DNA of 64,000 bases from Hypomesus transpacificus (lineage: Eukaryota; Chordata; Actinopteri; Osmeriformes; Osmeridae): the NCBI RefSeq assembly GCF_021917145.1, contig NC_061078.1:10646604-10710603 (forward strand), read 5' to 3'. Shown piece by piece: positions 1 through 11,060 of this stretch; positions within the stretch are counted from its first letter, which is position 1, and each line of letters starts with the position of its first letter. The position numbers were made by a program, and so were the translations under genes. Below the pieces are notes generated by a model that did no database searches, was not told where the DNA came from, and saw nothing but the letters and a program-made list of their open reading frames with translations.

Positions 1-1670
1 CAACCACAACCAGATTTAGGAAACGGTAGCTACGGAAGCCAACAGAACGCCTGTCTAAGATGGTAGTCCAGAGATTGTGAATGTCTATCATTATCAAGCC
101 CTGGTATCGCCACCTTCTTCTGCTTCTGGTACCTTCCAGTCATGATGCTGCTGGCATTGTCTCCCTTTCTTCAGGCCAGTCATCACAACAGCCCAGCCAG
201 ATGATAAGGAACCTTTCATCATCCACATAGGTCAGGTGTCTTTCTCCTACCACCATCCCATCCCTTCCTCCTCTCACATCTCATCTCCCACCAGCTTCTC
301 ATCCCTACATTCACAGTGGCAGTTCTCCTGCTAAAAGCTTTCAACCCTACTCATGTCAGCCATATGATCCATAAGCTAACGGAACAGCTGTTTCCAGACT
401 GGTCTCTAAAGAAAGGCCTGAATTAAATGTTGCCTGAAATAAACACAAGAGCTTGATCTTTGATGAGTCACTGACATTTATGATTTTTTTCATTACTTGA
501 ACTACAAAGAGCCAGTGTGCCATGTGTGTGTCTGTCTGGGCGCGTGTGTGTGTGTGTGTGTATGTATATTCAGTTTTACAGCTGGAAATATAAATAAGGC
601 TCACTTTTAGCAATCCCATCTCTCTCACTAATGACCGATGTCCATGCTTATCAATCCATTAATTAAACCCAAGTGTTAGGAATACGGAGGCGAGTCAGAG
701 TTTCTATTCAGATTTACCACAGAGTCAAGCTCAGCAAGCTTCTCTGTGGTCTCTCTCTCTCACAGTAGGCTGTACTTAAAACTCACCTCAGATGCTGCTT
801 GTGTGCAGCCTGAGGGCTCTGTCATAAAGGTGGCAGTGATTGAACCCTGTCTGAGAGAGCAGCCATGTCAGTCCTGGCTCATTCCACCTGCCAAAGCACA
901 TGCATTTGTGGCTTTGAAGTGAACAGATGCTCATTTTGCCCATTTGTACAAACCTCATATTTTTGGTCAATTATTCGGATGGAAACTTTATGTCTAGAGC
1001 TGCATGTCTCCGCCGCAATAATTCAACCTTCAAAGTACCTTTATGAAAAAGGTAAGTAGTCATTCATTCTTTTTTTTTTTTTGTGTTGGAGTAACTTAAT
1101 CTTGGTGAGAACACATCACATAGTAGTATTACTGCAATTGAGCAAAGTGTGTAAGCAAGAAAGGCAGTCCAGTCCCGAGTGATCCTTCACTACACAGAAG
1201 GGATAATAGAGGCCAATTACGGTAAAGGTACAATCTCACACACTCCATACCAAGTCTTGCTTTGCTATTTCTCTCTAATCTCTATCCACTTGTGAGGACA
1301 AGTGTCAGAGCTATTCTGGGAGGAACAGGATAACAAAGGGGTTTTCCCCCACAATACCTTTCTGCCAAATGGCAACCTATAATCTGAAATACCCAAAATG
1401 ACGGTTCTTAATGCCATTAAAGAGGCGGAATTTAGAGCAACGTGAGTTAGAAAGCAAAAGTCTGGAACAGGGAATCTTTCTCGCAGTTCAGGTGTGAACA
1501 GATGCCAGATACTAAGATTCAAAGACCTTGAAGGAGACGTTAACAATCTAAAAATCTATCTACAGCATATCAGTAAGTACTGGGGTAATTCACCCTAAAC
1601 TACATGACAGGAAAACACCAGCAACAGAAAAAGGAGTGAGATAGAGAGAGCCCTATGACCTTCAGCTCAC
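1..1670 (-). other. chsy1 intron 2 (partial)
   Basis: Non-coding sequence between chsy1 exon 2 and the third exon outside the window. It holds a short TG repeat at about 543-570 and otherwise nothing I recognise. The small open frames here have no family resemblance. Confidence 0.8.
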
Positions 1671-4240
1671 CTCATAGGACCAGACGCACTGCACCCCAGC
1701 GAACCTCCGGACACAGCGACCCACCTCCACGTCCTCGTGGGTGGTGTACATCTCCTGCAGACATTGTTTGATGTGGGGCACCATTCTACGGAGGACCTCT
1801 CTGCTCATGATCACCCCCGGGCCCCCCATACAGAAGTTCTCCCCGGGCTCCAGGGCCAGCTTGCCCAGCTCGTCCCTGGCCCCCATTCCTGTCTGGCCCA
1901 GGAAGATGGCCTCGCTGCTGTTGAGACTGCGGAGAAAGCTTTCCAGCCTCTCGCTCTTGATGTAGACGTCATCGTCAGCCCTCATGAACCACTCGTACTG
2001 GTCCAGATAGTGGTCGTGCATGTACTTGAGCATCATGAAGGACTTCTTTTGGGGCGGGTAGGAGTCGTCCACATTTCGCAGGGCTACGATAGGGATGGGG
2101 ATGGAGGTATCGGACCCTTCGCTGGAGAAGAACTCCACACGGCCTGGAATGGTCTGGGCCCACGTCCTAACCAGAGGAAACCAAAAAGAGAGACACAAAG
2201 ACAGACAAAGGTGAGACAGACACAATCCAGAAACACTTTACAAGATTGTGCTGTAAAGAAAACTGGGACTCATATCAAAATGGCTCTGTGCTATAAAGAA
2301 GAAACATCTTATAAACATGCTTTAGATAAGAGGAAAGCTTTCCTTGGACTGCTTGGAACCCACTGAAAGATCTAATTTCTCAGATATTTTTATGGAAATA
2401 GACTTATATTATTAGTAGGCCTATCGTGTTAGACTGGGTGTCACCCTGCCCCCACCTCTCATATGTTAAAATCTGGAGTTGAGTCTCTGCTTGATGGGTC
2501 TCGCACCTCATTGTGTAACGTACTGTTGCATTGCAAGTCATTGTTGATAAGGAAGGGTCAAGAGGTGGTCTGTTCTACATATAATAGTTGGGTATAAAGG
2601 GAATTGTGAAGCATTGTTCTTTAGATTCTTGATCTCCTGAGGGCTTCTCATCAGCTCTGGCTTCTACTCCTTTTCCTTCCTCACCTCTTTCTCTTCCTCT
2701 GAATTACAATGACCATGGTAGAGTAGGTCAGATTTAAAGCCTTCACTTTGTAACATGTTTGCCTTTTAATTGATTTAATTAATTTGTGATGTCATTCAAT
2801 ATATTTCATTTAACTTTCTTAACTTTCTTGGTCTAATTTAACCCATAGAGTCAAATAACTGCAATTCCAGCATATTTGGCTAATATTAATACACTGTTTA
2901 GCTGACCCATCTTCCTTTAAACCTAGGGGAATTGTTTTGGTTGTTTGGCCAATATTAAACCCCCTACAATAGTATAGTACAGTATTCATCCTGAAATTGT
3001 GTTCCGACAGAGCATAACATCCTTTACTATTAGGGATTGTCAGGTTAATCAAGTCTCTTGAAATGTAGCCAGGAGAGAAAAAATGTACTTTCCTGTGTAA
3101 AATACAACTAGCCTAAGTAGCCTAATTTTATTTAAAACAATATAACTGAATGCCTTTTTAGATACAAGCACGTTTTCCTCACACCCAAAAGTAATATGTA
3201 ATGTAATATGTATGTTTACACAACACAAAATATGAACAGGTAGGCTTACACTGTTAGGTCTTCACTGTCCAAAAACCTGATTTCATCACTCTGAACTTCA
3301 CATACATTACATGTTTAAGGTCAATCCTAGATGAAAGGAATTTCAAACGGATGGTGTTAATGTATGTGAGCCAGGGGTTTTAAGCTATCCAAACGAGTCA
3401 CAAACTGGTAGAAATCAAATACAAAAGAACAACTCTACTGTAGATGAAGTGGGCACACCAGCATGCACATTTGACCAATCATCCCAGCATGGCCCAACAC
3501 CCCTGGAACGAACAAGGCATCAACTGGCAACGCTCTAGACTCGAGAACGGTTAGGCTAATAGTCCGTGATGTAAGGCTTTCTGTCCTACAAGGGATTGGC
3601 ATGGCAGTGTTGGTGCAAAGGGCTATTATTGGGGATCTTATAATCTTTCATTTCAAAAGGTAGATATTGTAATAACATTTGTTATCTAGTTTCGTATTGC
3701 CTATGTACCCAAAATGATGACATTAGCTAGCAAACCTGATATTTCCTATAGCACATTGGAACCAATGGGCTAAATAAACCGTATTCGAATATATAAAATT
3801 GAATGTCAGTTGGTATGGAAGGGAATTCAAACCCTAAATTCTAACCCTAAAACGGTCACTGGTATTAAGTTGAAAAAAAAAATGCTTTGCTAAAAAAACT
3901 TGGCTAAGTGGTATTATAAAAGGCAGCATTCCATCGCAGTGCTCACATACCTATGAGCCGCCACCGCTCGGTTGTTCAGGTACTTCTGGGCGGTCATGAC
4001 GCCAACGAAGAGGAAATTGTTGGACCTGGGGACTGGCTTCTCGGTCGCCGAAAAACCGTTATCTTGCGGGGGCCATATTACACCCCCGTTTATCCCGCAA
4101 CCAGCGGGATTTGCCTTGCGTTTCTGACCAGCTTTCTTTAACTCTGATGCTTTCGGCAGAATGAGTCTGGAAGCCAGTGTGAACCCGACAACCAGTCCCA
4201 AAAGAACACTAAACCATGCTCTTCGGCTTCGACCTGCCAT
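1671..4240 (-). CDS. chsy1: chondroitin sulfate synthase 1, exons 1-2 (partial; rest lies left of the window)
   Basis: Golgi type II membrane glycosyltransferase that polymerises chondroitin by alternating addition of GlcA and GalNAc. Exon 1 is 3951-4240 (290 nt) and exon 2 is 1671-2166 (496 nt), joined in frame to give the first 262 residues. The start is the ATG at 4238-4240; the frame further upstream has no ATG. Residues 7-28 form a hydrophobic signal anchor (AWFSVLLGLVVGFTLASRL), followed by a short stem that is shorter than in the human protein. Exon 2 carries the beta-3-glycosyltransferase fold, including the RADDDVYIK segment with the metal-binding DxD motif, LEPGENFCMGGPG and the THEDVEVGRCV block. 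Splice sites are canonical (GTATGT and GTGAGC donors). The human gene has three exons; the large third exon, with the second transferase domain, is missing here because the window ends. Identity is very secure from near-identity of exon 2 with vertebrate CHSY1. Confidence 0.96.
2167..3950 (-). other. chsy1 intron 1
   Basis: AT-rich intron between the two chsy1 exons. I see no coding exon, RNA gene or recognisable transposon in it. Confidence 0.85.
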
Positions 4241-5060
4241 TCCCCAAAACTTGACCAACTCTGATTCGCCGCTTATTCTCGCCGAAGCCCACACAGCGTC
4301 TCTTGGAACCTTGTAGGTTAAGCTGTGCCTCCTTCAAGAAACCTGGGCTCACACTCTCTCATGATAGGAAAGCCGCTTGCTGCCCGTTGCGTTGGTCTTA
4401 ATCAGTGGTCCCGATACAGACTGTCTGCTGCCTACGTAGCAACAGAACAGTCTCCATAAAGCCGCCACCTGAACACTCCTCTCTTCATGTAACCCCTCTA
4501 ATCATGAAACATTCCTTTGCTATCAATCAATGGAAAAACTGCGACCTTCAACAACATTTATGGTTTCTTCCTCGCTCTGAGAAGCGTTCCCATTCTTTCC
4601 ACTATCTCGCCATTGTGAGAATGTCGAACGCGATTTGCACTGAAGACGCTTTACTACGGGATTGGACTAGTGTTACGCCGTAGAGCTCTGACTGGCTGTG
4701 GTGTGACTACGTACAACGTTTTCTCATTTGACGCACATAAGCTTGTTCACCAGAATCTAGTTTCCTAAAGCGTTAATAAAAGGAATGTGCACGATGAATA
4801 CAATTAAATGATGTGCAAGGTTTATATGAAAGCCGATATGTTGGCAACTGAAACAGTCTAGGTTGTAATACATATTACAATTGAATCGCATGCATCATGA
4901 TTGCTGGAAAGTTACGAAAACGTTCTTGATTTGACCAAATAAAAACTGTAAAGTTTCCTTTCCGTGATGTGTATTGTTTTGTTCATATGGTGTATATTGC
5001 CGCCATCTAGAGGACAAACGTATTATTGTGGGAGTACATTGCAAAAAAACATGGACGACA
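4241..5060. other. spacer with chsy1 5'UTR/promoter, up to the selenos 3' end
   Basis: About 0.8 kb between the chsy1 start codon and the inferred end of the selenos transcript. The part nearest chsy1 should be its 5'UTR and promoter. I see no clear TATA box or other element that I can name. Confidence 0.6.
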
Positions 5061-5080
5061 GGCTTGGTAACGACCATACT

Positions 5081-5086
5081 TTTATT
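5081..5086 (-). terminator. selenos polyadenylation signal AATAAA
   Basis: The plus-strand hexamer tttatt reads AATAAA on the minus strand. It lies about 310 nt beyond the SECIS core, giving a 3'UTR of roughly 780 nt if used. This is the first good signal after the SECIS. Confidence 0.65.
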
Positions 5087-5389
5087 AAAATAAACAGGTA
5101 TCTAACATTTTTGTGACATATATTGTCTTCTTATCCACTTCAAAAGGACGTTCGCTCTTTGATTATATTAGTAACTACAAGTTTCGTAATAAGCATTCAG
5201 CGATTCACTTTTCATTTTTGTTACGTTTCTTTTCATGTATTAAAGAATATATTCAGTACAAAGTGGAGAGCACAGCACTAACCGTTCGGCTGCTATCTAA
5301 ATTCTCTTCACGGTGGCACACAAAAATGATTTGAAAAGAGTAGCAAATAAAAATATAAATGCTTAGAGACATAGGAACACACTTTCTGT

Positions 5390-5450
5390 AAAATACATCA
5401 GCCAAGCCCACTGGCAAAGATGCCATTGAAAGGCAAGGCTTCATTAGAAG
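5390..5450 (-). promoter_or_regulatory. SECIS element, form 2, in the selenos 3'UTR
   Basis: Minus-strand hairpin with the diagnostic SECIS core: ATGA (5441-5444) on the 5' side and TGAT (5397-5400) on the 3' side. The connecting helix pairs GCC/GGC, crosses a TT/TT internal mismatch, then pairs GCC/GGC plus U-G. An unpaired AA (5426-5427) follows, and the apex is a separate 5-bp stem TGGCA/TGCCA with a 4-nt loop. The extra apical stem makes it form 2. It sits about 405 nt downstream of the selenocysteine UGA, on the same strand, as needed for SBP2 recruitment. Helix I below the core is weak by eye. Confidence 0.85.
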
Positions 5451-5843
5451 CTGCAATTCTCACAAGACCAACATTTGTTATCCTTCACTGAGTTGGTTTA
5501 ACAAGCAAAATAACAATTAGATAAAGACAGTATTACACACTATATAAATTCTATACACACTGTGCAAATACTCAGAAGAGATTTTGTAGTTAAGTAAACA
5601 TTTTGGGTGTTCAAAGTATCACTATAAGCTGAGTTTACTATAATATTTCAACAACTGAAGAAAAGAAAACAGAAGAATATTGATGGTATATGGATGGTAA
5701 AAAAGACATGTGCAGTCAAAAATACTTTGTGAGAGCTTGCAGCTTCTTTCAGCAGTTTAGTGTGTTGCTTGTTCCCCAGTGGTCCAAAGTCAGGTGGTCA
5801 GAGTTCACAGGCAGGTCATAGTGACCATGAAGCTCTGACATCT

Positions 5844-7462
5844 TTAACCTCATCCCCCAGATGACGGCCCTCTTCTTCCTGGTCTCCAGGCACATGAACC
5901 TCCTCCTCCTCCTCCACTTAGGGGATTATAACCTGAAATACACACAAAAAACACACTAGATCACCTTGAGTTAGACATGTGAATCCAAGAAAACTGTGTG
6001 CCGATTGGCATGTATGAAACAAAAAAAATATGCATGTGAGATTATCCTCTTTGAGTATTGTTTGCAACATTTTGAATAGCTGAAAAACTGACACACATTT
6101 CCTTTATGTTTAAAGATAACTGTCCTCATTTCAGGTACCAACATACCACTTTCACGGAGAGCCTTCTTTTCAGTCTTAGGTTTTAGTGTTGATGTGGACG
6201 TGCTTGCCTCTTCTGTGCTCTGCAGTATGACAGAGGGCTTCATTAGATGACTCCAAGCATCGGATAATTCATTCAGACAGTACAGATCATTACACAGGCT
6301 AAATCTTACCTGTGCAATCTTTGAGTTTCCTTTGGTACTTTTGCCCTGTTTCATATTCTCCCACATCTCAATCTTCTGTCTTCGCTTCTCCTCCTCAAGC
6401 TGTAACAAAAGTGAAATCCTAAGAGAGATCTTTACCTCTTGTTTGAAAAGATCAATGTGCATTTGATTCTCTATGCCTGGGGCTAAAACCTGTGTTACAC
6501 AAACACAATGTGTCTAACCTGTTGTTGCTTCTCTCTGAACAGTGCAGCCTTAGCATCCAGCTCATCCTGCATCTTCTGTCGAGAGGCTGCTAGAGCCTCT
6601 AGTCTTGCCGCCACGGTAATTGGATCTGTGCATGAGAGAACATTATTATAATCAGTTTTAGCTCTGTGGTGTTTTGGTTTTAGATATGTAGTACACAGTA
6701 TGTCTACAGTGAGACTAGTCAGTGTATGTCAAGTTACTGAGCCAGGCACTCACCTTGTACTGGTTCAGAAGCTGAGCTACTCTGACTGTCCCTTTTGTTG
6801 ACCAGATGTTGTATCAGCATGTACAGACAAACAGTCATCAACAGCAAATACCATCCATATTCTGCTACGAAAACTCCAACTGTGAACAAGACGTGATGGA
6901 TGGGGTGCAATAAAGGGAACATGTCAAGCAATGAAACATTAAGTTAGCTAACTACCATACTGAGTCAATATTTTAAACTACATTGTGGCCTATAAGCAAT
7001 GAGCATTATCTAGCACATTAGCCTGTATCACTTCATTGTTTACCGTTTTCCTAGCAGGGGTGGTGGTACTGACTCCCGAAAAATGGTGCATCCGGGTGTA
7101 CACTTTGATTGTATCGTCGTGCATCTAGGCTATCTAGTAACGCGGCTAAAATATGCTAACTAGCCATGTAGCTAGTTAACAGCGTAACATATGGTCCTTT
7201 ATGCCTGTGACATTTAGCCACTCAGCACAGTACTATTGGCCATCTTTACGAAACACTACTATTACCAAGCTAAGCGGCCAACTATCTAGCTAGGCTAGCT
7301 AACTAGCTAATTTCACTTTACCAGCATCTAGTCTGGCTAGAAGCTAACTAGCTACTGTGCAGTGTGCTGTAGTGTAGTCTACCAACCTGTTTGATGTAAG
7401 AAATTAAAATCGATATCTTGGTTTTCAAGGGGCGTCTTCTGGATTTCTTCAGCCCCCTCCAT
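5844..7462 (-). CDS. selenos: selenoprotein S (VIMP)
   Basis: Single-pass ER membrane selenoprotein that links p97/VCP to the Derlin retrotranslocation machinery in ER-associated degradation. Six coding exons: 7387-7462, 6754-6879, 6519-6625, 6310-6399, 6147-6219 and 5844-5932; lengths sum to 561 nt, 186 residues (human 189). Start is the ATG at 7460-7462. A short luminal N-terminus is followed by a membrane helix at residues about 36-52 ([17 protein letters not shown]). The VCP-interacting motif is visible at residues 75-83 (RLEALAASR), followed by a charged coiled coil with [16 protein letters not shown]. The tail is Gly/Arg-rich ([16 protein letters not shown]) and ends in Sec-Gly. All donors are GT and acceptors AG. 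An ordinary gene caller would stop at the UGA and lose the last two residues, or drop the final exon. Neighbour order matches human 15q26.3. Confidence 0.96.
5850..5852 (-). other. selenos: in-frame UGA read as selenocysteine (Sec185)
   Basis: The TGA at 5850-5852 is followed by one Gly codon and a TAA stop at 5844-5846, so the protein ends GGUG like other vertebrate SELENOS proteins. A cysteine lies exactly 14 residues before it (Cys171), the spacing of the known redox-active Cys174-Sec188 pair in human SELENOS. Confidence 0.92.
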
Positions 7463-7664
7463 TTCTGAGGAGCTTGTTAAAACTGAGGTTAAACAACGGG
7501 AAACCTAGTTGTCGACGCTAACCTAAGTCATGCTTCCGTGCAATGACAGCGAAATACCTTGTCCAACCACAACAACTTGCTAGATTATCAATGACGTGGA
7601 GCTTTCTGGATCTCAGCATCGACGTCAGCCTCTGCGTAAAAAAAAGACGTCAGCCTCATTTTAC
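7463..7664 (-). promoter_or_regulatory. selenos 5'UTR and promoter region
   Basis: Sequence just upstream of the selenos start codon and before the duplicated snrpa1-like segment. It should contain the transcription start. No TATA box is obvious. Two ACGTCA-type (CRE/ATF-like) words occur, near 7620 and 7647 (gacgtcag on the plus strand); their role is inference only. Confidence 0.4.
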
Positions 7665-7960
7665 ACAGTAGGGGGCGCCATTGCATGAGAAACACAGATC
7701 TGGGTCTTGAGGAGTACAAGTGAGAGGCTTACAAGACATAAAAACCAGCATTAAGTCTTCAAAAAGATTATGGAAATAGCTCATGTTTTAATGTAAAAAT
7801 TATCAAAAAAATTGGGAAGACAACGCCTACACACGAATCACAATTGTAATGTTTGGAAGTAGCCTAAGTCATTAACATGTGTGTTCTTCAATATCTTCGT
7901 GCTCTTCATCTTCTTCCTCATCTTGGATGGAAATTTAAAACAGACAGTCTGATCCAGGAC
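7665..7960 (-). pseudogene. diverged duplicate of the snrpa1 3' end (terminal-exon relic)
   Basis: This stretch aligns collinearly with snrpa1's own 3'UTR and last exon. Matching blocks are 7667-7697 with about 8211-8241, 7786-7826 with about 8587-8627, and 7872-7925 with about 8687-8740. On the minus strand the last block still reads as an acidic peptide, DEEEDEEHEDIEEHTC, then a stop, parallel to the acidic tail and PVNGS end of snrpa1. The copy lacks the long Glu runs and is shortened by a premature stop. It sits between snrpa1 and selenos. It could be a dead exon copy or an alternative 3' exon of snrpa1. Confidence 0.6.
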
Positions 7961-8327
7961 TCAGATCTGTGCATGAGAGAAACCTTGTTAGGATTCTTCT
8001 GGTAGGAGACAATTTATAAAAGCTCCCAGGCCAATGTTGCCCCTAGTTGCGTACAGGCACCGCCCCAAGTCTACATGATTTCCTCTTTGGAAACTGATGC
8101 TATGAAACTGTCATAGTCGACGTTAACTTAATAATCCACAAAAAAACAATGAAAAACTTGTCTAGCAGAATATACAATAGCATGAGCCTTCTCTAAACTG
8201 TTTTTATATAGTAAGGGCCGCCAATGCATGAAACACAAGCGCTAAATGAACTTTAAATGAAAAATGTTAACAGGTTATGCGTTGATCAATCCTTTGCCGT
8301 TAAGAAGGCTTTAAAACAGATCAGTAT

Positions 8328-8341
8328 TTTATTAATTTATT
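8328..8341 (-). terminator. snrpa1 polyadenylation signals (two AATAAA on minus strand)
   Basis: Two tttatt hexamers on the plus strand, at 8328-8333 and 8336-8341, read AATAAA on the minus strand about 335-350 nt past the snrpa1 stop codon. Confidence 0.55.
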
Positions 8342-8676
8342 GGTTCTTTGTGACATAACAGCACAAAGGGTCAAACTAAAGATAACACAGAAAAAATCTG
8401 AATATCAGAGTCCCTCTAATGTACATATCAGAAATGCCATGAACACACGCAACAGCCAAAATACAATAGTGACTGCACGAATCCCAAAACTTATGAGAGA
8501 ACTATATGAAACGTTTTTGACCAAGAAGTATTTTACTTGTATTACATTAAACATACTGGTCAAACTGAAATTTGTTTTAAAATAAAAGTTTAATGTAGAA
8601 ATGATCAAAATAATGTTCAAGACAAATATAAACGTACAGACAGAAAAATTGCAATCACAAGATTCACATTAAACAA

Positions 8677-11060
8677 TCACGATCCATTAACAGGTGTGTC
8701 CGTTTCCATATCGTCATCTTCCTCCTCTTCCTCCTCTTCCTCCTCTGCCGCCGCCTCCTCCTCTTCCTCTTCCTCCTCCTCTCCTTCATCCATTTCTTCC
8801 CCTCCAGCAGCTTCCATCTGCATCTCTGGTTCTATATGGACCACTCCGTTTGCTCCCTCCTCCTCTTCCTCTTCCTCCTCCTCCTCTTCCACTTCCACCA
8901 CTCCAGGGGGACCTAAGACAAGGGTGAAAACAACGCAGAAGAAAGTTACACAAAGAACTACACAGTCAGTACAGGCTCAACTAATAGACCACATTAGGTG
9001 ACGCAGAGACAAAATGATAACTGACCTTGTCTGAGATCCCGTCCTGGAATCTGACCAGCCTGGAGGAGCCCCTTCAACCTCTCCACTTCAGCCAGTGAAC
9101 TGGCATTAGCTATGGCATTCTGCAGACAAAGATTAGGAGAATCATTTAGACTTCAACCACAACCAAACACCTTGTGTGAGACTGTGTGTATTGTGCCAAA
9201 TACAAAACATGTAATTAAATGCCTTGATAGCTTCCACATCTGCAGGTGTTGGGCCGGTCTTCTTTTTCTCAGGCTGCATGGCGGCTCCAGGAGTGAACCT
9301 AAACCAGACACACACAGTTAAACCTAGCTACATCCATGCCTCTCCAGCCTCTCAACCAATGCAGCATCTCAGGTGTAGTATCTTTTCTTGAGTCAAATAC
9401 TGATACAACAGGAAATGCCCAGTGACAGCACACCTCAGAAACACTGTTCTTGTGGGGTTGTGGATTTGGTTGTTGACATCAGCAAGTCAACTACTTTCAA
9501 ATCTTCTAAACTGCCACCATATTTAGAAACCAACAGGGAGTGGTGGTGCAAGTGCTCTGATTCTAGAGTTCCAGTGATTCCAGAATCCCCACCATCCAGT
9601 GTCCAGTGATTCTAAGGAACTGCTGTCCATCAGGGACTTTCGTCTTACGTTTTTGTTCGCTTGGCAATATCCATTGCAAGCAGAGCACCTTTTTTCCCCT
9701 TGAACATTTTCTCCGCCTCCTGGCGTTCCTATGGCAATAATCACACAGTTAAAGTGAAAGATCTTATGCAGCAGTCTGGGGGAGTGCCAACCCAGGACTA
9801 GGACTTGACATTTGGGGAGAAAGAAAAACACACCTTTGCTTATATTGTGCAATTTTGGACAATAATAGGTGGATTCCTGCCCAATTGTAACTTTGCATTT
9901 ACCTGTTAAATTGTTAACACTACATCCTTAAGTCTCATGACGTATGGGTCACTGTATGTGGACTATCCAGTTAAAGTGTTATGCCCTCAACACAAGACAC
10001 CACTACTCAACACAAGTCCCCAAATCTCTTTTAGGAGCTTGTTACTAGTACTTACCTTGAGCTTCACCTTCTGAAAGTCAAGAACTCTGATCTGAGGTAT
10101 TTTATTGATGACATAGAGCCTGTAATGTTTCTTGTTGGTTACAGGATTTCTCAACAGGCTGGAAGATGCAGGGAACAAGATGGTAAGTTTTGTGCAAACT
10201 ATTTTATCATGATTAACATTGTTCAAATATTGATGGTAAATGATTGCAATGATATTAATCATCATCACCACATACCTGAGTAAGGTCAAGGTCTTGACTG
10301 AGGCCAAGGGATCCAAGTCACCCTGTTGACAAAAATGACAATATTCAATCCTATAAATAGTGATACTTTACTGATATTTGCAACCTGAATTGCAGTGTTA
10401 CGGCCATTACCAGTTCCTGAATGTTGTTGCTTGTGAGGATCAGTTCCTTCAGACTTGGCAAAGACTGTTCAATATTTTCACCAATACGGCTGTAGGACAA
10501 AGAAAAACAGTAATTAGGGAGTGACGACCAAAGTTGGAAAATATGTGTGTGTGTGGGGGGGGATTTACCATATCCTGTTGTTATTCATAAGTAACGTTTT
10601 GAGCCTTTTCAGCAGAGGGAAGCCGTCGAGCTTTCTGACTTCGTTGTCGGAGAAGTCAATGGTGTCAAACTGGTCAAGTGTTGCTCCTAGGTTCTCTAGC
10701 ACAGGGATTTTATAACCTAGCAGAAATGTACAAAATTGCATTAATGTTTGATTAACATCAACCTGTATCATAATTAACATTGCTGTATAAGTAAGGCGTT
10801 TTTAGACGCAGTAAGGTAGAGCTAAAAGGCACGTCTGTACTTGTCTTAACTAGTCTAACTAAATAGCTAAGAATCCCAACAGGAGTAGGGCTAGCAAGCT
10901 AAAATGCTTTCTCGCTATTCAGCATCTTCAGCTAGGCTACATCCTTAGCACAAAATGCGCGGGTTGAACATTAGCTACCTCTTAGATCCAATTCTCTATC
11001 CCTCACTGGGTTAGTGTACTGAGCAGCCTGCTCAATGAGTTCTGCGGACAATTTCACCAT
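8677..11060 (-). CDS. snrpa1: U2 small nuclear ribonucleoprotein A'
   Basis: Leucine-rich-repeat core protein of the U2 snRNP; it pairs with U2B'' on stem-loop IV of U2 snRNA. Nine coding exons: 10979-11060, 10569-10716, 10411-10489, 10276-10322, 10056-10158, 9649-9728, 9223-9298, 9026-9119 and 8677-8912; total 945 nt, 314 residues. The LRR region spans residues about 20-160 (LDQFDTIDFSDNEVRKLDGF, LKTLLMNNNRI, SLKELILTSNNIQEL), capped by NPVTNKKHYRLYVI and LDFQKVKLKERQEAEKMFKG. The C-terminus keeps AIANASSLAEVERLKGLLQ and ends VNGS as in mammals. Residues 237-314 form a Glu/Asp-rich tail far longer than the human one (human protein 255 residues). The intron after exon 7 appears to use a GC donor. 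The start ATG at 11058-11060 gives the family N-terminus MVKLSAELIEQAAQYTN. Confidence 0.96.
8697..8905 (-). repeat. GAG/GAA trinucleotide-rich tract coding the snrpa1 acidic tail
   Basis: Imperfect GAG/GAA repeats in the last snrpa1 exon encode three Glu runs separated by a GANGVVHIEPEMQMEAAGG spacer and an AAA. On the opposite strand the same tract gives spurious Ser- and Pro/Leu-rich frames. Confidence 0.85.
9221..9222 (-). other. non-canonical GC 5' splice site of snrpa1 intron 7
   Basis: The frame and family alignment place the exon 7/8 junction after ...DVEAIK and before NAIANAS. On the minus strand this is AAG followed by GCATTT, so the donor dinucleotide is GC. The acceptor at 9120-9121 is a normal CTGCAG. 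The nearest downstream GT would add 14 nt and break the frame. Confidence 0.7.

Noticed and set aside
1737..2366. Plus-strand open frame of 209 residues
   Set aside because: It is the antisense of chsy1 exon 2, whose conservation is entirely on the minus strand.
5770..5830. Alternative SECIS candidate just after the selenos stop (ATGACC...TGACTT on minus strand)
   Set aside because: The arms between ATGA and TGA do not pair; the 5397-5444 hairpin fits far better.
8694..9001. Ser-rich and Pro/Leu-rich plus-strand frames
   Set aside because: Shadows of the GAG/GAA repeat in the last snrpa1 exon.
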